Assembly: GCA_034190875.2 (NCBI GenBank)
Contig: CM067355.1
Location: 32,107,335 to 32,171,334, forward strand
Reading direction: 5' to 3'
DNA length: 64,000 nucleotides
From: Urechis unicinctus
Taxonomy: Eukaryota > Annelida > Polychaeta > Xenopneusta > Urechidae
Shown here: positions 1 to 11,814 of the stretch, one piece after another
Layout of the letters: each line of letters begins with the position of its first letter
Position numbering within the stretch: position 1 is the first letter of the stretch
Position numbers and translations under genes: made by a program
The notes under the pieces: generated by a model
The model's database searches: none
The model's input: the letters and a program-made list of their open reading frames with translations, nothing else
What the model was told of the DNA's origin: nothing

Positions 1-17
1 AGGATAGGATGGATGGC

Positions 18-125
18 GTCACTGGAAATGAGAACCCGTCAAGAATAGGATGGTGAAGGGAATGGTGAGTGACGTCACTGGAAATGAGAACCCGTCAAGA
101 ATAGGATGGTGAAGGGAATGATGAG
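18..125. repeat. Two-copy 56-bp tandem repeat
   Basis: The block GTCACTGGAAATGAGAACCC and the bases after it (AAGAATAGGATGGTGAAGGG) occur at 18 and again at 74, a 56-bp period, almost without change. A shorter echo (CACTGGAAATG) appears near 1139. It is probably the tail of a longer tandem array cut by the window edge. Confidence 0.8.
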
Positions 126-1733
126 TGAACCACTACCAAATATGAACCCAAATGCGATATGAACCTCAATCTCGTGGACTACCACCTTTCACTGCCGCCT
201 CTGACAACTACCCAACTGCCCATTTCAAATACGATAACAACCTCACACCTTATATGAAAAACGATTTATCTCTAATAACGTTGGTGTTGATGTCCTGGTT
301 GCAGTATGGGGGCCATCATTGCTGCCATCTCTCGGTTGTGTTGCTGTTCGGAAGAGCCGGAACCCATCATCGCTGGTGTCTACCGCACGATGGGAGTTGA
401 TATGCCTCCTAATTCATCCGGTCGCGAGGATAATGATTCAGTGAGTTGTTCTCGTCATATCTACTATACCAGTCATTTATGACTTTCCGATCAGTGGAAA
501 GTTTACATTCAGAGGCAAATCGTATTTAGCTTATTGAAGCCTTAAGTCTGATTTATGCTATTGTTTTTCTATATACGCCCACGTGATTGAACGACCAATA
601 ATTGCTGAAACCCACTAATTTATATTTATTGATGGGATAGTTCTCTAGAATATGTCCGTTCTGTGTCGAGCTCTTGTGATAATGATATGAAGTACGATCC
701 AGCAAATGAAATACACGGGGGCAGCGGGCGAATAATTGCATGATTTAAGTAATTGTTTTTCTATATTAGCCCAAGAAATTGGACTCCCAATGGAACCTAC
801 TAATTTATGTTTATTGATTGGATGGCTCTTTTGTTTCTATTCACTTCGCCACCCCCACACACAACACACACATCCACAACCCACAACGTCTTGCAACTTC
901 TATTCACTTCGCCACCCCTGATGGCTCAAACAACGTCACATTCACACCCCATGCAACACATCACACACACACGCACACACACACACAAACACACACAAAC
1001 ATACACATACACACACATGCCATGTATGTAACATCCACACACACTCAAACAACACGCACGCAGGATTGAAGGGAATGATTTTTGACAACCCCCCGGAATG
1101 AGAACCCGGTATGTATAGCAGTGAAGGGAATTACGACGTCACTGGAAATGAAATAGAATATGTCCGTTCTTACGTCACTAGTCCTGATGATAATGATTAA
1201 CGGTGAGTTGACATCACAGGATATGTAGCACCACTCAATCACGACTTTAGGATCGGTGTTGATTAAGCCCAGTTATCATTTAAAGAGAATTGCACTGATT
1301 GAACACCATAATTTTATATATATATTATCTTTGCGCTTTCGGGCTTTTACTCACCCCATACTATTTATGATATCCCTCGTCGGTTGTTCCGTGTTTCTAA
1401 TTGAAAAGTAAGATTGTAAAGAATCTCGTTTAAGTACGACAAGAATATTTACATGCTACCCTCCTTTCATTACAAATACGATAACAACCTGACACCTTAT
1501 ATGAAAAACGGCGCTATCTTCATCCAAATCATTTGTCCTGAATGCCTGGGGGAAATAGGGAACGAATTGTTGGGAAGTTAGAGGAGTTGTCTACCGCACG
1601 ATATTCTAGGGTATAATGTATCGAATCACGCGATAACTCGGGGATCAGAATGATGAAATAAAGAGCCTCAGAATCACAGCACTGATGAAATAAAGACTCA
1701 GAACACAGATACGGAAAAGGCCCACGTGATAGG
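126..1733. other. Unassigned sequence with a CA-rich microsatellite
   Basis: No convincing gene. The stretch at about 845-1060 is CA-rich, and 959-1020 is an imperfect (AC)n microsatellite. Open frames across it are products of the simple repeat. The word TTCACTTCGCCACCCC occurs twice about 60 bp apart near 839 and 901. Nothing else was recognised. Confidence 0.6.
959..1020. repeat. (AC)n microsatellite
   Basis: An interrupted run of AC dinucleotides, with occasional AT, GC and AA interruptions, seen directly in the sequence. Confidence 0.9.
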
Positions 1734-1943
1734 AAGCTGTTGGATTGTGTGCATAGGAGTTTAGGGAGAAGGCCTGTAGAAGCCTTGTTGCCGCCCTGAG
1801 AGATACTGAACAGATACAGCTATGTCAGTTATCAACCATGCCTTAAGAAAATTTTAGACAAGCTGCCAGTTAGAGATGTCCTCAGTATTGATCAGTACAT
1901 GGCAGAGACGGGGCCAAAGGGTACCTATCAAGCAGAAGATTAA
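1734..1943 (+). pseudogene. Relic exon, possibly CARD/death-fold
   Basis: A frame opens with KLLDCVHRSLGRRPVEAL. It shifts by one base to VAALRDTEQIQLCQLSTM, then shifts back to KKILDKLPVRDVLSIDQY and ends at a TAA. The middle block resembles late helices of CARD domains (an 'ALxxALRxTxQxxL' pattern). That assignment is pattern recall, not a search result. The frame break marks it as decayed. A second, more decayed paralogue lies about 870 bp downstream. Confidence 0.25.
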
Positions 1944-2604
1944 AAATAGAAACGAGCAAGAAACAAACCCAGTACGGCAATAGCATCAGTTTAGATCAGC
2001 ACGTACCGGTTATCATAAACCATGGACACACAGCACCAGACGGACAGACAAGACAACACACAAACCACACACAACACACATTCACACCACAGAAAACACG
2101 CAGCACAAACAACCCCCGGAATGCCGGTATTCAAAACAACTTACCGATCGTCCAGGGAAATAGAATATGTCCGTTCAAAACAGTCCTGATTGACATTAGA
2201 CACGCTATATTTTTCTCACTCAACACGACTTTCCTATCGGTCGAAGGCATTCATTGCTCATGCTGGGTGGCCATATTATCTTTGCAAGACTTCACTATGT
2301 GATTCACAATCTTAAATCACTTTGCATGTGGTCAATGGGGGGGTCATCATTTCATATTTTTGCTTGTTATTGAAAGAGTTGGGTGACATGGGACTAATTG
2401 ACATTAGCTGACCATGTTTGATTACAACCACCTGCACAGACTAAGACACATAAACAAAAGGCTAATTCGACAGCTTCAAAACACGATAAGACAGAATCCT
2501 GTTTATATTCGAAGGACTTCATGACGATATCACAAGACGAGTGAAATCGTTGGATGACGGACGGAGTGACTATATTTGAAGGCATCAACAGAAGTGTAAA
2601 ACCT

Positions 2605-2765
2605 GGAGAGGGGAGAAGGCTGCGTAGAAGCCTCGTTGAGAGATACTGAACAGATACAGCTATTCCCAGTTATCTTACCAGCCTTAAGAAAAATTTAGTC
2701 ATGCTCGACATGAAGTATTGATCAGTACATGGCAGAGATGAAGGCTTACCGGGGGCAGAAGATTA
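2605..2765 (+). pseudogene. Second decayed copy of the 1734 relic
   Basis: It shares long identical words with 1780-1943, for example GAGAGATACTGAACAGATAC and TATTGATCAGTACATGGCAG, but is shorter and has small deletions. No open frame survives. It shows local duplication of whatever exon the first copy came from. Confidence 0.35.
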
Positions 2766-2995
2766 AAATATTCGGTCACAAACCCAGTACTCGGCAAGTT
2801 TAGATCGGTGAGCTCAGTCGGCTGGAGAGTTTCTGCACAACGGACCAGACGTTGCAAGCATCGGTGAGTTCAATACCGATTAAAAGACGGACAGAAAAAC
2901 ATTGACAGCTACGGTTTTTTCTACCTGGACGTCGACCGATGGGTTATAACGAATACATTTCATATTTTTGAGTTTTATTCAAATCACTAACGCTA

Positions 2996-3365
2996 TATTA
3001 CCAAACCTTCCAATACAACAAATCATCCTTGTATTCCAAACAAATGTTACTTACAAAGCCTTCGGTTGAAAGATATCCTCCTTAACGAAGAGCACGAGAT
3101 TTGGCAGCACCCAATCGTCAAGTCATGACCTCTGTTTGTAAGCTTGCTAAATAAGCTGGCTTGGCCATTAGTAAATTCGGGGAGAAACAAATCTGTTTAT
3201 TTGAACTGCTAGACGAGCACCAAAAATGACGGACGGACTTAAGGAGAAGGATGTCAAGACCGGTGGTTTGATGAGTATGTTCACAAAGCAGACCACAACA
3301 CGCCATGGGCGTACGCCCGGTTGTCTATTTCTACTTCAACCACCTCCAGACCTTGCAAGCATGTC
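2996..3365. repeat. Direct duplication, copy 1 (pair with 3466-3790)
   Basis: Matches 3466-3790 in the same order, including AAGCCTTCGGT, GATATCCTCCTTAACGAAGA, ACGAGATTTGGCAGCACC and TATGTTCACAAAGCAGACCA. Both copies carry small indels. No protein was recognised on either strand. Confidence 0.7.
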
Positions 3366-3465
3366 TGTGGTGAGCTGAATGGAGATTTCTGGAACCATCA
3401 GCTATCAAACCTACGTTGCAAGCATGTTATCAATACATAATAAAAGATATATCTTACCTGGCTAC

Positions 3466-3790
3466 GACATACCAAACCTTCTTCAAATACAAAATCATCC
3501 TTGATTCCAAACAAATGTTACTTTACACAAAGCCTTCGGTGAAAGATATCCTCCTTAACGAAGAGCACGAGATTTGGCAGCACCTGTCGTCATTTCTCGC
3601 AATATAAATTACACTGGCCATAGAATTCGGGAGAAAACAAATCTTATTTGAATGATAGACGTTGTAAACTTGAGAAGGATGTCAAGTGCAGGCTGATAGT
3701 ATGTTCACAAAGCAGACCACAACACGCCTGGCGTACGCCCGGTCGCATTTCTACTTCAAACCTCAACACCTTAGAGTGGTGTGGTTTGAA
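3466..3790. repeat. Direct duplication, copy 2 (pair with 2996-3365)
   Basis: Second member of the roughly 350-bp direct duplication. The open frames crossing it on either strand differ between the two copies and look like chance. Confidence 0.7.
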
Positions 3791-4103
3791 CCATATGGGG
3801 CGTCGCGCTCTGACAGGTGTAAGAAAATGGTGGCCCTCAATGACTTTTTTTCGAGGCCTCATTCGTTGATCCTCGTCCCTTACTGCCATTGTTAGCTCCT
3901 GACGGAAAGACATGCACGTTGTCTTGCTTATTAGGAGCCAATGAATAGTTGATCCTTGATGTCTATATCGCATTTCTAAACGAGACTTTGTCAACAGAAC
4001 TCGTCACAGGACGAGCAGACGGGAGCAAGAGGGAAGAACCTGGTAGCCTCAGATAGGTTTAGATACGGTGAGGCTTCACTTCACTTAAAGCGGCTGACTG
4101 TGA

Positions 4104-4315
4104 CAGCTCAAAACAGCATGTCTGACGGAAGTCGCCAAATTGAAGAAGCTCTTACACGAGCTACTGATTGAGACTGACGGTAGCGTGATAGGCCGGATAT
4201 ATCACATTATGTACGCGGCAGCTCAAAACAGCATGGTGACGGAAGTAGCCAAAACAAGAAGCTCTTGACACTTACTGATTGAGACTGATGTAGTAGGTTA
4301 TATAAGCTAGCAGGT
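4104..4315. repeat. Two imperfect ~105-bp tandem copies
   Basis: AGCTCAAAACAGCATG, followed by TGACGGAAGT, a CCAAA word, AAGAAGCTCTT and CTGATTGAGACTGA, occurs twice, starting near 4107 and 4210. No coding potential seen. Confidence 0.7.
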
Positions 4316-4451
4316 GAGCTGAAAGATGGCAAATATTCCCTCCATTAAAGAACGAGCCCTTATTTGCGGGTCAATGGGTGTAATGACGTGTATTATAACG
4401 TTGTCATTTGTGTCAGTGATGTCACGCGTCTGGTGTTGTGTTGCTGTGCGT

Positions 4452-4570
4452 AGGTGACTGTGAAGTTGCTGTGGAGAGGCCGCTAAACATGCTGCTGGTA
4501 CATGGGAAAATAACGGAGGACAGTGCAGCCCGTGTTATAGAGACGAGCCGCGCCAGCACGCTGTGTTTAT
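4452..4570 (+). pseudogene. Relic exon resembling a CARD N-terminal half
   Basis: After an AG acceptor-like site at 4451-4452 the frame reads DCEVAVERPLNMLLVHG and KITEDSAARVIETSRAST, then runs into the first palindromic repeat at 4571. The pattern 'L..LL..GKITE......I' resembles the second to fourth helices of CARD domains. This is inference from pattern alone. It may be a host exon cut by the repeat array. It could equally be chance; the open stretch is only about 40 codons. Confidence 0.25.
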
Positions 4571-6086
4571 TAACTTGGCTCAGAGCCAAGTTATGGCGAT
4601 CACCCCGGTTTGTACGTTTCTATGTTTGGATGTTTGGATGTTTGTTAACTTTTTTTTTGTTTCGTGATACAGGTCGCAATTAGTGATATTTTCAATTGAT
4701 TTTTTCTTCATTCGCTTGGCATGAATAATGCGCAGAACCGAGAGGTTTTGTTTTGACCTTGACTTAAAACTAAGGTCAAGGTCATCGAATAAGTGAAAAT
4801 CTAGTACCTCGAATAACTCCGTTAATAATGGTCGGATCGTTACAAACTTTACACCATCGTGTAGCTCATTCAAATTGCAAACTTTTTCTAAATACATATA
4901 CGGCGATCCAACCAATGGTTTTCCCAAGCGTCTAAGGTCGAAAAAAAGTGGTATCGGTCCAAATGGCAACAAAAGTTTCATGAATATTTTGAGCGCCTAT
5001 AAAACCGTCAATACATGTCCGATGGTAATAAAATTTGGTTCACATGTTCTCAGCGACATACCGAGACGTATCCTAAAATATCATGAATGTCAATGACGTC
5101 ACTTCCGGTCACGAAAGCATCAAAGTTTTCAAAAAATGACACAAGTTCAATGCTCAATATGTCCATACTTTAGAGTTCCATTTTTAAACAGTTTAGATAT
5201 TCTGAAAGTGTAATGTAATTGTAAACTTTTTCTAAATATACTTAGTTGTAAATAATGCATTGTTAAAAAAATCGTAGCAGGTCGAAAATTTCTGGTAGCC
5301 AAAATCTCTAAACTTTTTTATTTCGCAATAGATTCATTAATTATGGTCCGATCGTAACAAAATTTACATTTTCTGAAAGCTGATGGAATTACCAAACTTT
5401 CATAATTAACATATGCAATCAATATATTCGTCCATTTCAAAGCGCGTTGAGTTGAAAAAGCAAATTTCACTCAGTAAATTTTCGTAAAATTTTCGATTGC
5501 TAATAAAATCGTAAATATTAGTTCAATGGTGATAAAAATTAAATCAGATGTTGACATGAACAGCGCGAATCTAATCCGCAAAATTTATTGATATCGGTTG
5601 CGTCACTTCCGGTTTCGAACGCATCAAAGCAAAAACGGCACTCAAATCTGAAGTTATAGCGTCGTTCGTCCGTCGTGAATGGTCGTATCGTGAATTTGTC
5701 TGCGCTCGAAGGAAGCCCATTCAATTCTGAACATAGCTGTAAAATTTTCTGCTCGAAATATATGACAGTTCTCTCATAAAGTAAGTTTGAAGTACAGTGG
5801 GTGTCATTTCTGATGGCTCGGCGCTGGCTTGTTTACAACAGCCTGCCTCTCGCGCTGAACAAAGGAATCTGCTCTCGCTTCGGGGTGCGCGGGGCGCTTG
5901 GCGCGGCAAGTACGGCAGGCCGCGGTACTATTAAATATGAAAATATGCTTTTCCTTGTGTCAGCCTCTGAATCATAGTTTATCGATAAATCTAGAGTAAC
6001 TTGGTCAATTTTGGGTCAGTATTGAAATTTTGAAAAGTTTCCGACACTGTTAGCCAAGTTCACCCATGTCCTCATGGGCATCTCGT
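4571..6086 (+). repeat. HP-family repeat, copy 1
   Basis: Begins with a perfect palindrome at 4571-4593 (11-base arms, 1-base centre, outer arm TAACTTGGC), then GTTTCGTGATACAGGTCGCA. It carries a TGACCTTGA...AGGTCAAGGTCA inverted repeat (direct half-sites at 4773-4784) and TGACGTCACTTCCGG at 5094-5108. It ends with GCCAAGTTCACCCATG and CTCATGGGCATCTCG just before the next palindrome. The tRNA-like segment of other copies is absent. A GC-rich stretch occupies about 5810-5935 instead. No transposase seen; non-autonomous. Confidence 0.75.
4754..4784. promoter_or_regulatory. Nuclear-receptor-like inverted repeat (HP copy 1; repeated in the family)
   Basis: TGACCTTGAC on the left and AGGTCAAGGTCA on the right, mutually inverted. 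The right arm is two AGGTCA half-sites with no spacer (DR0) and contains TCAAGGTCA, the extended half-site bound by FTZ-F1/SF-1 and ERR-type receptors. DR0 also occurs at 6280, 7926, 8886, 11570, 11928, 13771, 15585 and 17397. Binding is inference. The arms could equally be a structural hairpin. Confidence 0.35.
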
Positions 6087-7716
6087 TAACTTGGCTCGAA
6101 GCCAAGTTATGGCGATCGGCCCGGTTTGTAAGTATGTATGTATGGATGTTTGTTAACATTTTTTTGTTTCGCGATACAGATCGCAATTTTTAACATTTTT
6201 CAGATTTTTTTTTTTTAAATGGTAGGGACCAATGATGCGCAGAACCGAGAGGTTTTGTTTTGACCTTGACCCAAAACTAAGGTCAAGGTCATCGAATATG
6301 TGAAAAAATAGTACCTCGAATAACTCCGTTAATAATGGTCGGATCGTTACAAAATTTACACCATCGTGTAGCTCATTCAAATTGCAAACTTTTTCTCATG
6401 CCATATGGGCTATCGCACCGACGGTTTTCCCAAGCGCCTAAGGTCGAAAAAACGTGGTATCGGTCCAAATGGCAATATAAGTTTCCTGAATATTTTGAGC
6501 GCCTATAAAACCGTCAATACATGTCCGATGGTAATAAAATTTGGTTCACATGTTCTCCGCAACATACCAAGACGTGTCCTAAAATAATCATGAATGTCGA
6601 TGACGTTACTTCCGGTCACGAAAGCATCAAAGTTTTCAAAAAATGACACAAGTTCAATGCTCAATACGTCCGTACTTTAGAGTTCCATTTTTAAACAGTT
6701 TAGATATTCTGAAAGTGTAATATAATTGTAAACTTTTTCTAAATATACTTAGTTGTAAATAATGCATTGTTAAAAATATTGTAGCAGGTCGAAAATTTCT
6801 GGTAACCAAAATCTCTCAACTTATTGATTTCGCAATAAATTCACTAATTATCGTCCGATCGTAACAAAATTAACATTTTCTGAAAGCTGATACAATTGCC
6901 AAACTTTGATTGTTGACATATGCTATCAAAATATTCGTCGGTTTCAAAGCGCGTTGAGTTGAAAAAACAAATTTCACTCAGTCAATTTTCGTCAAATCTT
7001 CGATTGCTAATAAAATCGAAAATATCAGTTCTATACTCTATAGTCATAAAAAACTGCTCAGCTGTTGTCATCGACAGCACGAATCGTGTTCTCATGAATT
7101 GAGATGAAATAATTGTTGTGGCACGAAAATTCGGAAAAAAAATTATGTCCGTGTACGGGATTTGAACACCATATGGGATTTGAACACCGGCCTCTGGCAT
7201 GGAAGTCCAAAACTATGCCGCTACGCCATGCGGCCTAGCACACTGATCAGTATTGTCATATATATATCATAACTATAATAGGTGCCAACAACAGCTAAAC
7301 ACTCAACATGATTGATAAACCCATAGTAATTTTGTTCATTATTGATTGATACGGATGTTTTATTGCTTGACGTTATTTGGCTTCTGAATGAATGTTTAAG
7401 GTTGATAGTCTCACAAAGGTCGCCGCTGCTGCCAGCTCGCTTTACGTGAAGCCGGCAAGCTGCAACACGAACCAGTCCAATTGACTGTCAAAATGTATGT
7501 CCCCTCAAATATTTAGCATATCGATGCAACACACAGCAAACGAAACCATGCCAGTCAATACTTTTTTATCACTCTTGGCTATCGATTGTTCCCACTAGAC
7601 ATCATAACGATGATAACGTAATGATGATTTGTGCCTTATGATTTTTCATTTCCCATGAATCACTTTGCAATCATAGTGGTTTTCATGATACCTGGGTGTA
7701 TATAAATTATGGTTTT
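6087..7716 (+). repeat. HP-family repeat, copy 2
   Basis: Palindrome at 6087-6109 with a different core (10-base arms, CGA centre). The AGGTCAAGGTCA motif is at 6280-6291, and the TGACGTCA site is altered by one base near 6601. It carries the minus-strand tRNA-like segment at 7147-7234 with an A run at 7135-7142. The tail (CATGAATCACTTTGCAATCA) meets the next palindrome without the usual GGGCATCTTG end. Confidence 0.75.
7147..7234 (-). tRNA. tRNA-like sequence, degenerate (copy 1 of 4)
   Basis: On the minus strand, GGCCGCATGGCGTAGCGGCA contains a good Pol III A box (TGGCGTAGCGG). Further on, GGTGTTCAAATCC resembles a B box. Aligned to tRNA-Gly, the anticodon position would read TCC. The B-box region is partly duplicated here by about 20 bp. 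A minus-strand run of 8 T follows within about 12 bases. Helices are poorly kept, so this is a relic or tRNA-derived module, not a working tRNA gene. Confidence 0.45.
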
Positions 7717-8780
7717 TAACTTGGCGTTATCATAACGCCAAGTTATGGCGATCGGCCCGGTTTGTAAGTTTGTGTGTTTGTGGGTGTGTGGGTGTGTGTG
7801 TTTGTTTGTTTGTTTAACAATTTTTTTGTTTCGCGATACAGGTCGCAATTATTGAAATTTTTCAATCGTTAGGGGTTAACGGTGCGCAGAACCGAGAGGT
7901 TTTGTTTTGACCTTGACCAAAACTAAGGTCAAGGTCATCGAATAAGTGAAAAACTAGTACCTCGAATAACTCCGTTAATAATAGTCGGATCGTTACAAAC
8001 TTTACACCATCGTGTAGCTCATTCAAATTGCAAACTTTTTCTAAATTTATACGGCGATCCAACCAATGGTTTTCCCCAAGCGTCTAAGGTCGAAAAAAAG
8101 TGGTATCGGTCCAAATGGCAACAAAAGTTTCATGAATATTTTGAGCGCCTATAAAACCGTCAATACATGTCCGATGGTAATAAAAATTTGGTTCACATGT
8201 TCTCAACAACATACCAAGACGTATCCTAATATCATGAATGTCGATGACGTCACTTCCGGTCACGAAAGCATCAAAGTTTTCAAAAAATGACACAAGTTCA
8301 ATGGTACTTAGAGTTCCATTTTTGAAAGTGTAATGTAATTGTAAAACTTTTCTAAATAACTTCGTAAATCATAGCAAAAAATCTCTAAACTTATTTATTT
8401 CGCGTTCATAATTATGGTCCGATTCGTAACAAAATTTACATTTTCGTGAATTACCAAACTTTCATAATTGACATATGCAATCAATATATTGTCGTTTTCA
8501 AAGCGCGTTGAGTTGAAAAAGCAAAATTTCACTCAGTCAATTTTCGTTGGCGTTGCTTTCGCCAACAATGGTGATAAAAATTATCAGATGTTGGAACAGC
8601 GCGAATCTAATCCGCAAAATTTATTGATATCGGTTGCGTCACTTCCGGACGAATCAAAGCAAAAACGTTAAAAGCTGAAGGGTACTCAAATCGGTCCGTC
8701 GTTCGTCCGTCGTGAAACAAAATTGTTGCGCTCGAAGGAAGCCATTAATTTTGTAAAATTTTCTGCTTGTCTATAAAAAA
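7717..8780 (+). repeat. HP-family repeat, copy 3a (truncated)
   Basis: Palindrome at 7717-7745 (14-base arms, single C centre; core GTTATCATAAC). DR0 motif at 7926-7937, TGACGTCACTTCCGG from 8245. After about 8300 many short deletions relative to copy 1 shrink the body. It stops at 8780, where a second 5'-truncated copy begins. Confidence 0.75.
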
Positions 8781-10064
8781 TACAGGTCGCAATTATGGAA
8801 ATTTTCCAATTTTTTCTTCGCCAATCGTTAGGGGTTAACGGTGCGCAGAACCGAGAGGTTTTGTTTTGACCTTGACCCAAAACTAAGGTCAAGGTCATTG
8901 AATAAGTGAAAAAACTAGTACCTCGAATAACTCCGTTAATAATAGTCGGATCGTTTACAAACTTTACACCATCGTGTAGCTCATTCAAATTGCAAACTTT
9001 TTCTAAATACTTATACGGCGATCCAACCAATGGTTTTCCCAAGCGTCTAAGGTCGAAAAAAAGTGGTATCGGTCCAAATGGCAACAAAAGTTTCATGAAT
9101 ATTTTGAGCGCCTATAAAACCGTCAATACATGTCCGATGGTAATAAAATTTGGTTCACATGTTCTCAACAACATACCAAGACGTATCCTAAAATATCATG
9201 AATGTCGATGACGTCACTTCCGGTCACGAAAGCATCAAAGTTTTCAAAAAATGACACAAGTTCAATGCTCAATATGTCCATACTTTAGAGTTCCATTTTT
9301 AAACAGTTTAGATATTCTGAAAGTGTAATGTAATTGTAAACTTTTTCTAAATATACTTAGTTGTAAATAATGCATTGTTTAAAAAAATTGTAGCAGGTCG
9401 AAAATTTCTGGTAACCAAAATCTCTCAACGTTTTAATTTCGCAATAAATTCACTAATTATCGTCCGATCGTAACAAAATTACCATTATCTAAAAGCTGAC
9501 ACAGTTACTAAACTTTGATAATTGACATACGCTATCAAAATATTCGTCGTTTTCAAAGCGCGTTGAGTTGAAAAAACAAATTTCACTCAGTCAATTTTCG
9601 TCAAATTTTCGATTGCTAATAAAATCGTAAATATCAGTTCTATAATCATAAAAATCTGCTCAGCTGTTGTCATCGACAGCACGAATCGTGTTCTATTGAA
9701 ATTAGATGAAATAATTGTTGTGGCACGAAAATTCGGAAAAAAAATTATGTCCGTGTGCTGTATTTGAACACCGGCCTCTGGCATGGAAGTCTAAAACATT
9801 ACCGCTACGCCACGCGGCCTAGCACACTAGCATGCATTGTCATATATGAATAATAAGTATTACAGGTGCCAACAAGAGCTAAACACTCAACATGATTGAT
9901 AAATCCATAGTAATTTTGTTAATTATAGGTTGATACGGATTTTTTATTGCTTAATGTTGTTTGGCTTCTGAATGAATATTTAAGGTTGATAGTTTCACAA
10001 AGGTCACCGCTGCTGCCAGCTCGCTTTGCGTAAAGCCGGCAAGCAGCAATACGGACCAGTCCAA
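8781..10064 (+). repeat. HP-family repeat, copy 3b (lacks its 5' palindrome)
   Basis: Starts inside the family sequence at TACAGGTCGCAATTATGG, so the terminal palindrome is missing. DR0 motif at 8886-8897, TGACGTCACTTCCGG from 9209, tRNA-like segment 9749-9820 on the minus strand. Similarity ends near 10064 in GGACCAGTCCAAT. Confidence 0.75.
9749..9820 (-). tRNA. tRNA-like sequence, degenerate (copy 2 of 4)
   Basis: Same minus-strand module: A box TGGCGTAGCGG, B box-like GTGTTCAAATAC (altered), anticodon position TCC by alignment to tRNA-Gly. A run of 8 T on the minus strand (9737-9744) follows the 3' end. Confidence 0.45.
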
Positions 10065-10628
10065 TGTCCGATTATTACGACATTTACGCGGCAACTATGG
10101 CACGCCGCGAAACTTATTAATATATTATTAATTTCTTTTTGCCAGCTAAATCAATGTCAATCTATCATGAACCCGGAAAACAGTTTTATGGAAGCCCACC
10201 CTATTCTAGCTGTGCACGCCGCCGGTATAAATTTATATTACCACCGTCCGCGGCTAACTCAATTCTTAACTTACCATGAGACTATTGTTAATATCGCGAA
10301 ATTGTATTCGCCTAGTAATCTTGGCCACTCGCATTCACTGCTTAATATATACGGGCATAATAATTTGATATTAAAACACCTTAAAATTCTGAAAGTGTAA
10401 TGTAATTGTAAACTTCAGACCCGTTACTAGGAATTAATGTAGGGATTATCTGAAATGAGCTAAGCAGATCTTCTAGCATACACTGCCATTCTGACCATGA
10501 TTAAAGGATAAATTTGGCATATGAGCGAAAATACTGAGGCTGAGTGGGGGGTATTGTCTGATTCACCCGTCACCCTCTTGAATACGGACCTACATAACCG
10601 TTGCTAATAAAAATTGGTTGACAATACT
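10065..10628. other. Unassigned insert between HP copies
   Basis: About 330 bp (10065-10387) with no match elsewhere in the window, then GAAAGTGTAATGTAATTGTA at 10390, a fragment of the HP body, then more unassigned sequence. A plus-strand frame of 124 codons crosses the insert but starts inside HP sequence and shows no recognisable motif. Confidence 0.5.
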
Positions 10629-11373
10629 ACAATTTTTTTAATTTCTTTATTCTTCAATCGATAGGCGGCAATGATACGCAGAACCGATAAGTTTTGTTTT
10701 GACCATGACCAAAAATAAGATAGTTGTCAACGAAAAAGTGAAAAACTAGTATCTCGAATAACTCCGCTAATAATGGTCGGATTGTTACAAATTTTACACC
10801 ATTGTGTACCTCTATTGACATATGATGCCATCCAACCCACGGTTTTCCCAGGCGTCTAAGGTCGAAAAATCGAGGGATCAGTCCAAATGGCAACAATAGT
10901 TTGATGAATATTTCGAACGCGTATAAAACAACCAATAAATGTCCTATAGTTCTAAAAATTGGTTTACATGTTCTCCGAGACATACTAAGACGTATCCTTA
11001 AATATTGTGGATGTCGATGACGTCACTTCCGGTCATGATAGCCTTGCCTCAATCCTTGATATCACCCTAACGTATGGTGCGACTTTAAAAAGATTTATAG
11101 TTCTTTGTAGCATGATTTATTGGCCAATTGTTCATATCAATTGTCATGATAAATTGTGCATATTTCGCCCCGTAGCCCGCACTCGAAAATTTGATAACCA
11201 TGATAACTTTGGTAACTTTTGGCCGATTTTGGTCAATTGTGCCCGGTTCTGAAAATGTTGCAATTATTTGGATGCAGTTCGCCAAGTTCCCACATGGCTC
11301 CCATGGGCCTCTTGTTTTGGTAATTATCATTTTTAAAAGGCCAAGTTCCCCCATGGTTTCATGGGCATCTTGT
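10629..11373 (+). repeat. HP-family repeat, copy 3c (older, diverged)
   Basis: Recognisable but clearly more diverged than its neighbours: GATACGCAGAACCGATAAGT, AATGGTCGGATTGTTACAAA and GATGACGTCACTTCCGGTCA (TGACGTCA at 11018-11025). Its end carries two successive 3'-end-like blocks, GGCTCCCATGGGCCTCTTG near 11299-11317 and GGTTTCATGGGCATCTTG near 11355-11372. The DR0 inverted repeat is decayed. Confidence 0.65.
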
Positions 11374-11814
11374 TAACTTGGCGAATCCCTTCGCCAAGTT
11401 ATGGCGATCAGCCCGGTCCTTATGTTTGTGGGATGTTGGTTTGTAACTTTTTTTTGTTTCGCGATACAGGTCGCAATTTTTGAAATTTTCCAATTTTTTC
11501 TTCACCCATCGTTAGGCGTCAGTGATGCGCAGAACCGAGAGGTTTTGTTTTGACCTTGACCCGAAAGTAAGGTCAAGGTCATCGAATAAGTGAAAAACTA
11601 GTATCTCGAATAACTCCGTTATTAATGGTCGGATCGTTACAAACTTTACACCATCGTGTAGCTCATTCAGTTTGCAAACTTTTTCTAAAACTTATACGGC
11701 GATCCAACCAATGGTTTTCCCGAGCGCCTAAGGTCGAAAAAACGTGGTATCAGTCCAAATGGCAACAAAAGTTTCATGAATATGTTGAGCGCCTATCAGA
11801 TATCATTTGTTGTG
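11374..11814 (+). repeat. HP-family repeat, copy 4a (5' fragment)
   Basis: Palindrome at 11374-11401 (12-base arms, TCCC centre, core GCGAA/TTCGC). DR0 motif at 11570-11581. Breaks off near 11814, where the 5' region restarts. Confidence 0.75.

Noticed and set aside
807-1069. His/Thr-rich plus-strand frames near 800-1070
   Set aside because: Artefacts of the (AC)n microsatellite, overlapping in several frames.
10026-10400. 124-codon frame, considered as mitochondrial insertion or small gene
   Set aside because: It starts inside repeat sequence. I could not match the AT-rich insert to any conserved mitochondrial rRNA or protein block on either strand.
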